Made by a program: the position numbers and the translations under genes. Below the pieces are notes generated by a model. The model was not told the DNA's origin. It ran no database searches and saw nothing but the letters and a program-made list of their open reading frames with translations. This document shows positions 56,974-64,000 of a stretch of DNA of 64,000 nt, one piece after another. Position 1 is the stretch's first letter. Every line of letters starts with the position of its first letter. Source of the stretch: Streptomyces alanosinicus (GTDB lineage: Bacteria; Actinomycetota; Actinomycetes; Streptomycetales; Streptomycetaceae); assembly GCF_014650595.1 (NCBI RefSeq), contig NZ_BMVG01000005.1, positions 124,001 through 188,000 on the forward strand, given 5' to 3'.

Positions 56974-58232
56974 CGGGATTCCGCAAGCGGGTCGTCGCGC
57001 TCACCGTGCTGATCGCCACCGCCGTGGTCGCGGTACTGGTCGTGGTCTCGCATGTGCTGCTGAGCGGGGTGACGGACGCCGACGCGCACGATCTGGCGCG
57101 TACCCGCGCCGAGGCGGTCGCGGCGAACGTCACCGTCAAGGGCGGCCGTGTCGTGCTGACGGAGAACAGCAGCGAGGCGCTGGACGAGGTCGCCTGGCTG
57201 TATGCCGACGGCCGCCTGATCGACGGGAACGTACCGGCAAGCGTGGTCGATCGCGTCGAGGAGCTGGCGGACTCGGGGCGGTCGCAGACCGCGTCCGCCG
57301 GCGATTACCTCCTGTACGCGCGGCAGGTCCCGATCGCCGGCCATCACGTCATGGTGATCGTCCGGGTGGACCTCACGCCCTACGAGACGTCCGAGCAGCG
57401 CAGCCTGACCTTGTCGCTGATCCTGGGCGGCCTCACGATCCTCCTCGCCGGCGGTGTCGCGCACCTCGTGGTGCGCCGCGCGCTGCGGGTCGTGCACGAG
57501 ATGGCCGCCCTCGCCGACGACTGGGGCCATCACGAACCCGGGCGCCGCTTCAACCTCGGAGTTCCCCGCGACGAGTTCGGGGAACTGGGACAGACCCTGG
57601 ACCACCTTTTGGAGCGCGTTGACAACGCGCTGGCGGACGAGCGCCGGCTCACCGATGAGATCGCCCACGAACTGCGGACACCGCTCACGGTCCTGCGGGG
57701 CGAGGCGCAGCTGGCGCAGCTGTCCGGCGAGCCGGTGGCGCCGGAGGCGGTGCTGAGCGAGGTCGACCGCCTCGATACGGCGATCACGACGATTCTGCGC
57801 GCAGCGCGCGCACGGACCGACGACGAGGCCCGGTGCGATCTGCGCTCCGCCGCGCGGCAGGCGATCGGCGGCCGGGCGGTCGAGGTCGCCATTCCCGCGA
57901 AGGCCGAGGTCGCCGTGGCGCCTGACGTCGCCGTGTCGCTGCTGTCGCCCCTGCTGGAGAACGGTCTGCGGCATGCGCGGTCGCGTGTGTGGATCAGCGC
58001 GCGCGTCCAGGGTGAGGCAATCGTGGTCGATGTCCTGGACGACGGCCCCGGGTTCGATTCCGCGGACGTCGACCGGGTCTTCGAAGCGGGTGTGACCGGC
58101 GGCGACGGGTACGGGCTGGGGCTGCCGGTGGTGAGGCGTATCGCCGCCTCGGCCGGTGTGGAGGTCCGCGCGATCGCGGACGGCCGCGGTCACGTCGAGG
58201 TGACACTCCCGGCCGCGCGTGCGGCCACGTAG
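56964..58232 (+). CDS. Sensor histidine kinase paired with the OmpR-type regulator
   Basis: 422 aa from ATG 56964. Two membrane helices (VVALTVLIATAVVAVLVVVS and LILGGLTILLAGGVAHLVVR) flank a 110-residue sensor loop. HAMP, then H-box DEIAHELRTPLTVLRGEAQL, N-box LLENGLRHARSRVW, G1 DDGPGF and G2 GYGLGLPVV. Probable target is the DUF347 gene 38 bp downstream, but the signal is unknown. Confidence 0.94.
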   Translation: MAVTGFRKRVVALTVLIATAVVAVLVVVSHVLLSGVTDADAHDLARTRAEAVAANVTVKGGRVVLTENSSEALDEVAWLYADGRLIDGNVPASVVDRVEELADSGRSQTASAGDYLLYARQVPIAGHHVMVIVRVDLTPYETSEQRSLTLSLILGGLTILLAGGVAHLVVRRALRVVHEMAALADDWGHHEPGRRFNLGVPRDEFGELGQTLDHLLERVDNALADERRLTDEIAHELRTPLTVLRGEAQLAQLSGEPVAPEAVLSEVDRLDTAITTILRAARARTDDEARCDLRSAARQAIGGRAVEVAIPAKAEVAVAPDVAVSLLSPLLENGLRHARSRVWISARVQGEAIVVDVLDDGPGFDSADVDRVFEAGVTGGDGYGLGLPVVRRIAASAGVEVRAIADGRGHVEVTLPAARAAT

Positions 58233-58270
58233 TCAGGTTGCTTGCAGGTTCCCCCCGTAAACCTCCCTGC

Positions 58271-59542
58271 ATGACAACGACAACGGAAGCACGCACGCGC
58301 AGCGGGCGCCTCATGCTCAACAAGGTCCCCGAGGTCACCGTCTGGTTCTGGGTGATCAAGATCCTGTGCACCACCGTGGGTGAGAGTTTCGCCGACTGGA
58401 TCAACATGAAGCTGGGCGTCGGCCTGGTGAACACGGCCTGGATCTTCACCGCGGTGTTCGTGGTGGTCCTGGCCATCCAGTTGTGGCTGAAGCGGTACGT
58501 CCCGTTCCCCTACTGGCTGACCGTGGTCGTTGTCAGTGTCACGGGCACGCTGTACACGGACATCCTCACCGACCAGCTCAACGTGCCGCTGTGGATCAGC
58601 TCCGCCGTGTTCTCGGTCCTGCTCGCCGTGGTCTTCGGCGTGTGGTGGCTGCGCGAGCGCACCCTGTCGATCCACTCGGTCGCGACGCTTCCGCGTGAGT
58701 CGTTCTACTGGCTCGCCGTTCTCGTCACCTTCGCGCTCGGCACCGCGACCGGCGACTGGACCCTGGAGCTCACCGGCTGGAGCCCGGGCGCCTCGGTCCT
58801 GCTGCCGCTCGGCCTCATCGCGGCGATCACGCTGCTGTGGAAGTTCGGCGCGAACCCGGTGCTGTCCTTCTGGCTCGCCTACATCCTGACCCGCCCGCTG
58901 GGCGCCAACATCGGCGACTGGCTCGCCTCCCCGAAGGTCGCGCAGCCGGGCGAGCCGACCGGTCTCGCGCTGGGCACGTTCACCACCAGCCTGATCTTCC
59001 TCGGGCTGATCCTGGCGACGGTGGTCTACCTGACGGTGACGCGCTCGGACGTGACCGAGACCTACGAGGCGGCCCACGCCGCACACGCCACCGGCGACCC
59101 GCGCAAGGAGCGCGTCGCGCTGGCCGGCTTCGGACTGCTCGCCGTCGCGACCACGGGCCTGCTGGTCTGGGCCCACGGCCAGCCGCATGTCGGCCCGGCG
59201 CCGGAGGCCGACAACACCTCCGCCGTCCAGATGGCTCCGGGCGTGGCGGTGAAGAAGTTCCCGCCTGCCAAGGTCTCCGCGCTGCGGACCCTCGCCTCGA
59301 CCTCGCTCAAGGACGCACGCTCGGGGAACGCGAAGGGCGCGCACGCGGCCGCCCAGTCGCTGCGTGACCTGTGGGACGCCGACCAGGCGTCGTTGCAGCC
59401 GCTGGACAACACCGGCTGGACCTCCATCGACGCTCAGATGGACAAGGTGCTCAAGACCTTCGGTATCGATCACTCGAACCCGCCGATGTCGCCTGCGCAG
59501 CAGGAGAAGGAACTGAACGCCCTCCTGACGGACATGGGCTGA
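58271..59542 (+). CDS. DUF347/COG4705 membrane protein with C-terminal extension
   Basis: 423 aa from ATG 58271. Four DUF347 repeats are visible, each a helix pair ending in a G-x-x-x-x-D-type turn: NKVPEVTVWFWVIKIL with GESFADWI, SVTGTLYTDIL, YWLAVLVTFALGTATGDWTL and FWLAYILTRPLGANIGDWL. After a last helix near residue 300 comes an extracytoplasmic, helical 110-residue tail (VKKFPPAKVSALRTLASTSL, then MDKVLKTFGIDHSNPP). Repeat members are annotated as membrane-anchored proteins predicted in efflux; the function is not established. Confidence 0.85.
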   Translation: MTTTTEARTRSGRLMLNKVPEVTVWFWVIKILCTTVGESFADWINMKLGVGLVNTAWIFTAVFVVVLAIQLWLKRYVPFPYWLTVVVVSVTGTLYTDILTDQLNVPLWISSAVFSVLLAVVFGVWWLRERTLSIHSVATLPRESFYWLAVLVTFALGTATGDWTLELTGWSPGASVLLPLGLIAAITLLWKFGANPVLSFWLAYILTRPLGANIGDWLASPKVAQPGEPTGLALGTFTTSLIFLGLILATVVYLTVTRSDVTETYEAAHAAHATGDPRKERVALAGFGLLAVATTGLLVWAHGQPHVGPAPEADNTSAVQMAPGVAVKKFPPAKVSALRTLASTSLKDARSGNAKGAHAAAQSLRDLWDADQASLQPLDNTGWTSIDAQMDKVLKTFGIDHSNPPMSPAQQEKELNALLTDMG

Positions 59543-60020
59543 CAGACCGCACAGCGCTCGGCCGGCCCGCCCGGCCGACGGGCTCAGTGTGTCGGGCTGC
59601 GCAGAGAACCGCGCCGCCTCGGCACACGCCGGCGAGCCGCGGACAGCGCAAGCGGCCGGGGCCGCCTGTGGCAGCCCGGTTATATCCGCAGGCTCCCGTG
59701 GGGCGGTCGAAGCTGGCGTCAATGGCTTCGACCGCCCCGCTGTCGCCGGGGCTGGTCAGTCGCGGTGGCGGCGGATGCCAGAAGCAGGCGTGGGTGACCA
59801 CTCAGGCCCGGGTCCTGCAGGTCTGCCTTAGCCGGCGCACCACCAAGGGATGCCACCCCGACGTCCTCGTCGCCCAACGATGTGAACGCTTCCGCATCCG
59901 GAGCGGGAAACGCATCCGCTGGGGCGGACGCCCTCTCCCTGCGGAAACCTGACCAAACCGGTCAACCTATGTGGTGAAGGCATTACTCGTGCTGAGCGAT
60001 TACTTCGGCCTCGGCGCTTT
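59543..60020. other. 478-bp gene-free region
   Basis: Convergent ends of the DUF347 gene and a histidine kinase. No frame reads as a known protein, including the frame around 59.76-59.95 kb that at first looked like a transposase relic. A GC hairpin (CGGCCGGCC...) near 59.56 kb could be a weak terminator. Confidence 0.5.
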
Positions 60021-61322
60021 TTATGGTTGGTCCCGGTGAACCGGCAGGAGCAGGGTGAAGGTGGCCGGGGTGCCGCGGGTCAGGGAGAGTCGGCCGCCGA
60101 GGGAGTCTGCCAGGTCGCGGGCGAAGGCGAGGCCGATACCCGTACCCGTCCTGCTGCCCGTGTGACCCCGATCGAACAGCCGCGCCATGTCGCCGCTCAC
60201 CTCGCCCTCGTCGGTGACGTCGAAGGCGAGCGCGTCGTCAAGGTCGCGCACCGTTACGCGGACCATGCCCCGGCCATGCAGGCGGGCGTTGTCCAGCAGG
60301 ACGTCCAGGATTTCGGTGACAGCTCCACCGGGCACGGGCAGGTCGTCCGGCACGTCGAGAGTGAGGTATTCCAGGCGTCTGCCGTCGTCGGCGAACGGGC
60401 CGTGCCAGCGCTGTTGCGTCGCCCGCAGCACCTGTCCCACCGGCCGGAGCAGGGCACTGGACCGGGGAGGGCCGGGTGAGCCCGACAGGCGCAGGACCTC
60501 CTCCACGGTGCGGTGCAGCCGACGCGTGGTGGCCAAAGCCTCCTCCAGGACGGGCCCAAGCCGTGCGTTCTCGCCTTGCTCCAGGCCCGCCTCCAGGGTG
60601 AGCTGGAGACCGGTGAGCGGGGTGCGCAGCTGATGGGAGGCGTTGGCGGTGAAGTCCCGTTCATGGCGGAGGAGTTCGGACAGGCTGTGCAGCATCTCGT
60701 TGTGGGTACGGGCGACCTGGTCGATCTCGGTGATGCTGCTGGGGGCCGCGCGGGCGTTCAGGTCGCCGTCGGTGACGGCCTGGCAGTGGCGCGAGAGGTC
60801 TTCCAGCGGGGCGGCCAGTGCGCGGGCCTGACGGTGGGCGACGAGGACGGCGACAGCCAGCCCGAAAGCGGCGACGCCCAGGAGGGCGCCCCACACGGTG
60901 AAAACGCGGTTGCGCACGGTTGCGACGGGCGAGGACGCCCGTATCACTCCGATCACCTGCTCGGCGTGGGAGACAGGCACGGCGACGACCAGGTCACCGC
61001 CCGATCGGCTCCGGACCACCTGCCCTTTCAGGGCTTGGCGGACCGATGTGTCGCCTGATCTTGAGCCGCTGCCAGTCCGTAGCCGCAGCTGTGGGTCGTA
61101 CAGGCCAAGCCGCGTGCCGGCCGGGGGTCTGGGGAGTTCGACTGGGTCGCCCTTCTGGTAGTCCGGGCTCACCCGCACGGCACCGGCGAGGGCGACCCGC
61201 TCCAGGCTGTCCCGCTGGTCGATGTAGAGCATCGACCTGATGGCCCACGCCAGGGGCACGGCCAGGAGGACGACGGCGACCAGGGCGGCGGTGAGGGCGA
61301 CTCGCACCACGCGCTGTCTCAT
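60021..61322 (-). CDS. Sensor histidine kinase without an adjacent response regulator
   Basis: About 433 aa from ATG 61322 (ATG 61334 also possible). Two membrane helices (VALTAALVAVVLLAVPLAWA and VWGALLGVAAFGLAVAVLVA), an extracytoplasmic loop of about 130 residues, HAMP, H-box NASHQLRTPLTGLQLTLEAG, N-box DVLLDNARLHGRG and G2 GTGIGLAFARDLADSLGG. Divergent from the exported protein/ABC operon it probably regulates. No receiver gene lies within the window beside it. Confidence 0.92.
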   Translation of the reverse strand: MRQRVVRVALTAALVAVVLLAVPLAWAIRSMLYIDQRDSLERVALAGAVRVSPDYQKGDPVELPRPPAGTRLGLYDPQLRLRTGSGSRSGDTSVRQALKGQVVRSRSGGDLVVAVPVSHAEQVIGVIRASSPVATVRNRVFTVWGALLGVAAFGLAVAVLVAHRQARALAAPLEDLSRHCQAVTDGDLNARAAPSSITEIDQVARTHNEMLHSLSELLRHERDFTANASHQLRTPLTGLQLTLEAGLEQGENARLGPVLEEALATTRRLHRTVEEVLRLSGSPGPPRSSALLRPVGQVLRATQQRWHGPFADDGRRLEYLTLDVPDDLPVPGGAVTEILDVLLDNARLHGRGMVRVTVRDLDDALAFDVTDEGEVSGDMARLFDRGHTGSRTGTGIGLAFARDLADSLGGRLSLTRGTPATFTLLLPVHRDQP

Positions 61323-61385
61323 GTCTTTCATCATGCGGCCGTCGGCCTGGTCCGGGCGGTATGAGCTACGCGCTTTTGCCGTCGT

Positions 61386-61414
61386 CTAACCGTCGGCGTG
61401 CCGGGCGTTAACCG
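61386..61414. promoter_or_regulatory. Direct repeat in the kinase/ABC divergent gap
   Basis: CTAACCG (61386-61392) and TTAACCG (61408-61414) are 22 bp apart, two DNA turns, the usual spacing of OmpR-type direct half-sites. Possible site for the missing response regulator. Confidence 0.4.
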
Positions 61415-61477
61415 GCCGGCTTCTAGCGTCGGTGGCATGACCGTCTGGTCCAAGGGCTCCTTGGGAGGGCAGTGGCC

Positions 61478-62137
61478 ATGGCAGCACACGCACGGACGTC
61501 CGCCGTCGTCGGTCTGGCTCTGGTCGCCGCGGTGACCGCCGCCTCCGGCGGTACCGGATCGCACTCGGGTCCCGCCCCGCCATCCCCCGCACCGGCCTCG
61601 CACGCGGCGGCAGGAGGTGGAAACACCCCGAACCCTCCGGCGCCCACCGAGTCCAATCCGCCCGGCGACATCCCCGACAACCAGGTCTACGTCGCCTACC
61701 GGCCGGGCGGCGGCACCTTCACCTTCACCGGCTTCACGGTCAAGGTGCCTGAGGGCTGGGCCCGCACCGACCAGAAGAACACGACCGTGTTCACGGACAA
61801 GCTGAACACTGTACGGATCACGGCGGCCTCCGCCTCCAGCGCCCCCACGGTCGGCTCGGTCACCAACACGGTCGTTCCCCGGCTGCGCACCCATGTGCCG
61901 AAGTTCGCGACACCCAAGGTGTCTGAGGTGACCCGGCATGCCGGCCGTGTCGTCCTGCTGACCTACCAGGGCGACTCTGCCAAGGATCCAGTCACCGGCA
62001 AGGTGGTGCGGGACGCGTTCGAGCGGTACGCCTTCTACCGTTCCGGTCACGAGGTGGACCTGACCCTGTCCGGCCCGGTCAACGCCGACAACGTCGACCC
62101 CTGGCGGATCGTCAGCGACTCCTTCACCTGGCAGTGA
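61478..62137 (+). CDS. Exported protein of the ABC operon
   Basis: 219 aa from ATG 61478 (GGGAGGG 8 bp upstream; GTG 61472 possible). The N-terminus looks like a lipoprotein signal (VVGLALVAAVTAASGGTG), but Ser stands where the lipid-modified Cys would be. A Pro/Ala-rich linker leads to a compact domain (FTFTGFTVKVPEGWARTDQ, then RHAGRVVLLTYQGDSAKDP). Not recognised beyond that. Its stop overlaps the next gene as GTGA. Confidence 0.75.
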   Translation: MAAHARTSAVVGLALVAAVTAASGGTGSHSGPAPPSPAPASHAAAGGGNTPNPPAPTESNPPGDIPDNQVYVAYRPGGGTFTFTGFTVKVPEGWARTDQKNTTVFTDKLNTVRITAASASSAPTVGSVTNTVVPRLRTHVPKFATPKVSEVTRHAGRVVLLTYQGDSAKDPVTGKVVRDAFERYAFYRSGHEVDLTLSGPVNADNVDPWRIVSDSFTWQ

Positions 62138-62904
62138 CCACCATGGCCGCCAACATCTCCCACGAGATGCGCACCCACGCCCCCGGCGAGGACGTCCTCA
62201 CCGCCCGCGAGCTGTACCGCTTCTACCGGGCCGGGGAGGAAGAGACGCTCGCGCTGCGCGGGGTCTCGCTGCGAGTCGGGCGCGGCGAGACGGTCGCGGT
62301 CGTCGGACCGTCCGGGTCGGGCAAATCGACCCTGCTGGCGTGTCTGGCGGGGCTGGACGAACCCTCGGGCGGCGAGGTCCGCGTCAACGGGGTGCGCATC
62401 AGCCACCGGCCGGAGACCGAGCGCGCCCGGCTGCGCGCCCGGTACGTCGGCGTACTCCTGCAGACCCGCAACCTCCTGCCCCATCTGAGCCTGCGGGACA
62501 ACATCCGCCTGGCACAGCGGGCAAAGGGCCGCGGCCCTGCCACCTCGCCACGAGAGCTGCTGAGCCAGGTCGGGCTCGCCGAGCGGGCCCACGCCCTGCC
62601 CAGGCAGCTGTCCGGAGGGGAACTGGCGAGGGCCGGACTCGCCGTGGCGCTGGCCAACTCGCCCGCCGTGCTCCTGGCCGACGAGCCGACCGGGGAACTC
62701 GACAGCGACATCGAGCGCATGGTGCTCGCCATGCTGCGCGAAAGGGCCGCCGACGGCTGCGCGGTCGTGATCGTCACCCACAGCGATCAGGCCGTGCGGG
62801 TGGCCGACCGGGTCATCGCCCTGATGGATGGAACAGCGACCGACGCCTCGGCCGCCCACGGCGGACGTCTTGAAGGGCAGGAGGTCCGCGATGCCACCGG
62901 ATGA
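62134..62904 (+). CDS. ABC transporter ATPase (LolD/MacB-type)
   Basis: 256 aa from GTG 62134. Walker A VVGPSGSGKSTLLACLAGLD, signature QLSGGELARAGLAVAL, Walker B VLLADEPTGELD, switch VIVTHSDQAVRVADRVIAL. It belongs to the type VII class that partners FtsX-like permeases. It overlaps both neighbours. Confidence 0.92.
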   Translation: MTTMAANISHEMRTHAPGEDVLTARELYRFYRAGEEETLALRGVSLRVGRGETVAVVGPSGSGKSTLLACLAGLDEPSGGEVRVNGVRISHRPETERARLRARYVGVLLQTRNLLPHLSLRDNIRLAQRAKGRGPATSPRELLSQVGLAERAHALPRQLSGGELARAGLAVALANSPAVLLADEPTGELDSDIERMVLAMLRERAADGCAVVIVTHSDQAVRVADRVIALMDGTATDASAAHGGRLEGQEVRDATG

Positions 62905-63553
62905 GGTCCTCGTCGCCTGCCAGGACGCAGCCCTCACCTTCGGCGAGGGTCCGCAGGCGGTCGTGGCCGTCCACGGAACCACCCTGGAGATCGGGACCGA
63001 CGATCGGCTCGCGGTTGTCGGCCCCTCCGGCTCGGGTAAGAGCTCGCTGCTGCACTTGCTGGCCGGGCTCGAACAGCCCACCAGCGGCATGGTCACCCGT
63101 TCCGCGTCACTCGGGCCGTACGACATCGGCCTCATCTTCCAAGGCGACAGCCTGATCCCCGCTCTGAGCGTGGTCGAGAACGCCGCCCTGCCCCTCGTGC
63201 TCGCCGGCCGGAGCGAACGGGAGGCACGGCAGGCCGCCCTTGCGGCGCTGGACCTAGTGGGCGCCGCCGATCTGGCCGACCGGCTGCCCGAGGAGATCTC
63301 CGGTGGACAGGCCCAACGCGTTGCCGCCGCCAGGGTCCTGGCCCAGGCCCCGCGGCTGATCCTCGCCGACGAACCCACCGGCCGCCTCGACCACGCCACC
63401 GGCGCCCATGTGCTGGACGCCCTGCTGGCCGCCGCCGACCACATCGGCGCCGCCCTCGTCGTCACCACCCACGACCCGGGCGTCGCCGCCCGACTGTCCG
63501 TGCGGCGCTCGATGCACGACGGCCGGCTGCTCGCCCCCGAGGAGGTCTCGTGA
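62891..63553 (+). CDS. Second ABC transporter ATPase (LolD/MacB-type)
   Basis: 220 aa from ATG 62891 (GGAGG upstream), overlapping the previous stop by 14 bp. Walker A VVGPSGSGKSSLLHLLAGLE, signature EISGGQAQRVAAARVL, Walker B LILADEPTGRLD, switch VVTTHDPGVAARL. Two different ATPases in tandem suggest a heterodimeric motor for the following permease. Confidence 0.92.
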   Translation: MPPDEVLVACQDAALTFGEGPQAVVAVHGTTLEIGTDDRLAVVGPSGSGKSSLLHLLAGLEQPTSGMVTRSASLGPYDIGLIFQGDSLIPALSVVENAALPLVLAGRSEREARQAALAALDLVGAADLADRLPEEISGGQAQRVAAARVLAQAPRLILADEPTGRLDHATGAHVLDALLAAADHIGAALVVTTHDPGVAARLSVRRSMHDGRLLAPEEVS

Positions 63554-64000
63554 TCACCGCCTGGGCGCGCGGCCTGACCCGTCACCGCGCCGGGCGGCTG
63601 CTGGCCGCCCTCGCCGGGATCGCGCTCGCGGTCGCTCTCATCGCCGCGCTCGGCTCCTTCCTGACCGCATCGAAGGCGACCATGACCCAGCGCGCCCTGC
63701 GCTCGGTCGCCGTCGACTGGCAGGTCCAGGTACAGCCCGCAGCCGATCCGAACACGGTCCTGTCCCTGGTCCGCACGACACCCGCAACCCGCGCCGCCCT
63801 GCCGGTCGGCTACGCCCACACCACCGGTTTTGCCGCCCGCGTCCAGGGCAGCACCCAGACCACCGGCCCCGGCATGGCGCTCGGACTCCCGGACGGCTAC
63901 CGCGCCCTCTTCCCCGACGCCATCCGCACGCTGTCCGGCTCCCCGAACGGTGTCCTGCTGGCCCAGCAGACCGCATCCAACCTGCACGCCGCCCCCGGCG
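63550..64000 (+). CDS. FtsX-like ABC permease (partial, runs off the window)
   Basis: At least 150 residues from GTG 63550, overlapping the previous stop as GTGA. Opening: WARGLTRHRAGRLLAALAGI, ALAVALIAALGSFLTASKAT, the first membrane helix and start of the large extracytoplasmic domain typical of MacB/FtsX permeases. The 3' part is outside the window. Confidence 0.85.
   Translation, partial: MITAWARGLTRHRAGRLLAALAGIALAVALIAALGSFLTASKATMTQRALRSVAVDWQVQVQPAADPNTVLSLVRTTPATRAALPVGYAHTTGFAARVQGSTQTTGPGMALGLPDGYRALFPDAIRTLSGSPNGVLLAQQTASNLHAAPG

Noticed and set aside
59760..59952. Possible transposase remnant
   Set aside because: Short basic frame without a DDE or helix-turn-helix motif; not enough to call.

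Overview
The window reads as chromosomal-arm DNA of a Streptomyces or very close actinomycete. GC is very high and shadow ORFs are long. The diagnostic lineage markers are a complete conservon (sensor kinase, roadblock, DUF742, GTPase), DUF5709 and DUF6397 proteins, a cysteine-attenuator leader peptide, a HelD-type RNA polymerase factor and Tat-exported enzymes. From memory and unverified, the order xylA/xylB/ROK to DUF3516 helicase to paired ABC exporter resembles one arm of S. coelicolor.

Layout. 0-1.3 kb: a tyrosine integrase at the left edge. 1.4-8 kb (minus): a GAF-type regulator with an aldehyde dehydrogenase, a Tat-exported peptidoglycan amidase, and an amino-acid permease with an acetamidase/formamidase. 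8.2-12.2 kb: the xylose locus, xylB plus a ROK repressor divergent from xylA. 12.4-20.7 kb: a damaged zone. An ancestral minus-strand pair (SNF2 helicase followed by SWIM zinc-finger protein) is frameshifted, and about 5 kb carrying HxlR, carboxymuconolactone decarboxylase-like, DUF1330 and HelD/HelR-type genes lies inside the helicase. 20.8-24.2 kb: small conserved genes, an MpaB-family gene broken by one in-frame TGA, and a methyltransferase. 24.4-30.5 kb: MHYT sensor, conservon cvnABCD, a PPOX enzyme and an extra cvnB-like gene. 30.6-37 kb: housekeeping-like genes (DUF6397, acyl-CoA thioesterase, DUF3516 helicase, membrane hydrolase, L31 type B, DUF5709). 37.5-46.6 kb: a heterodimeric ABC exporter with one dead ATP site, an L,D-transpeptidase-like lipoprotein, a PNGase A-like secreted protein, a DctA remnant, and a MarR regulator divergent from an ABC exporter. 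46.7-52.4 kb: MltG-like lytic transglycosylase, flavin monooxygenase, and ssuCBA behind a Cys leader peptide, divergent from a YjbQ gene. 52.4-56.2 kb: a small island between a truncated serine integrase and a tyrosine-recombinase fragment. It holds a Tat-exported PAF-AH-like hydrolase divergent from a membrane protein/XRE pair across an almost perfectly mirror-symmetric promoter. 56.3-64 kb: a two-component system, a DUF347 membrane protein, an orphan histidine kinase, and a divergent ABC-type (LolD/FtsX-like) operon that runs off the right edge.

The genes form small independent regulator-target modules: xylose use, sulfonate uptake, MarR-controlled export, HxlR-controlled redox enzymes, and conservon signalling. 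No tRNA, rRNA, CRISPR array or intact insertion sequence was recognised. The most unusual items are the symmetric leaderless promoter at 54.9 kb, the split helicase, the four-copy operator motif around the HxlR genes, and the asymmetric ABC pair.
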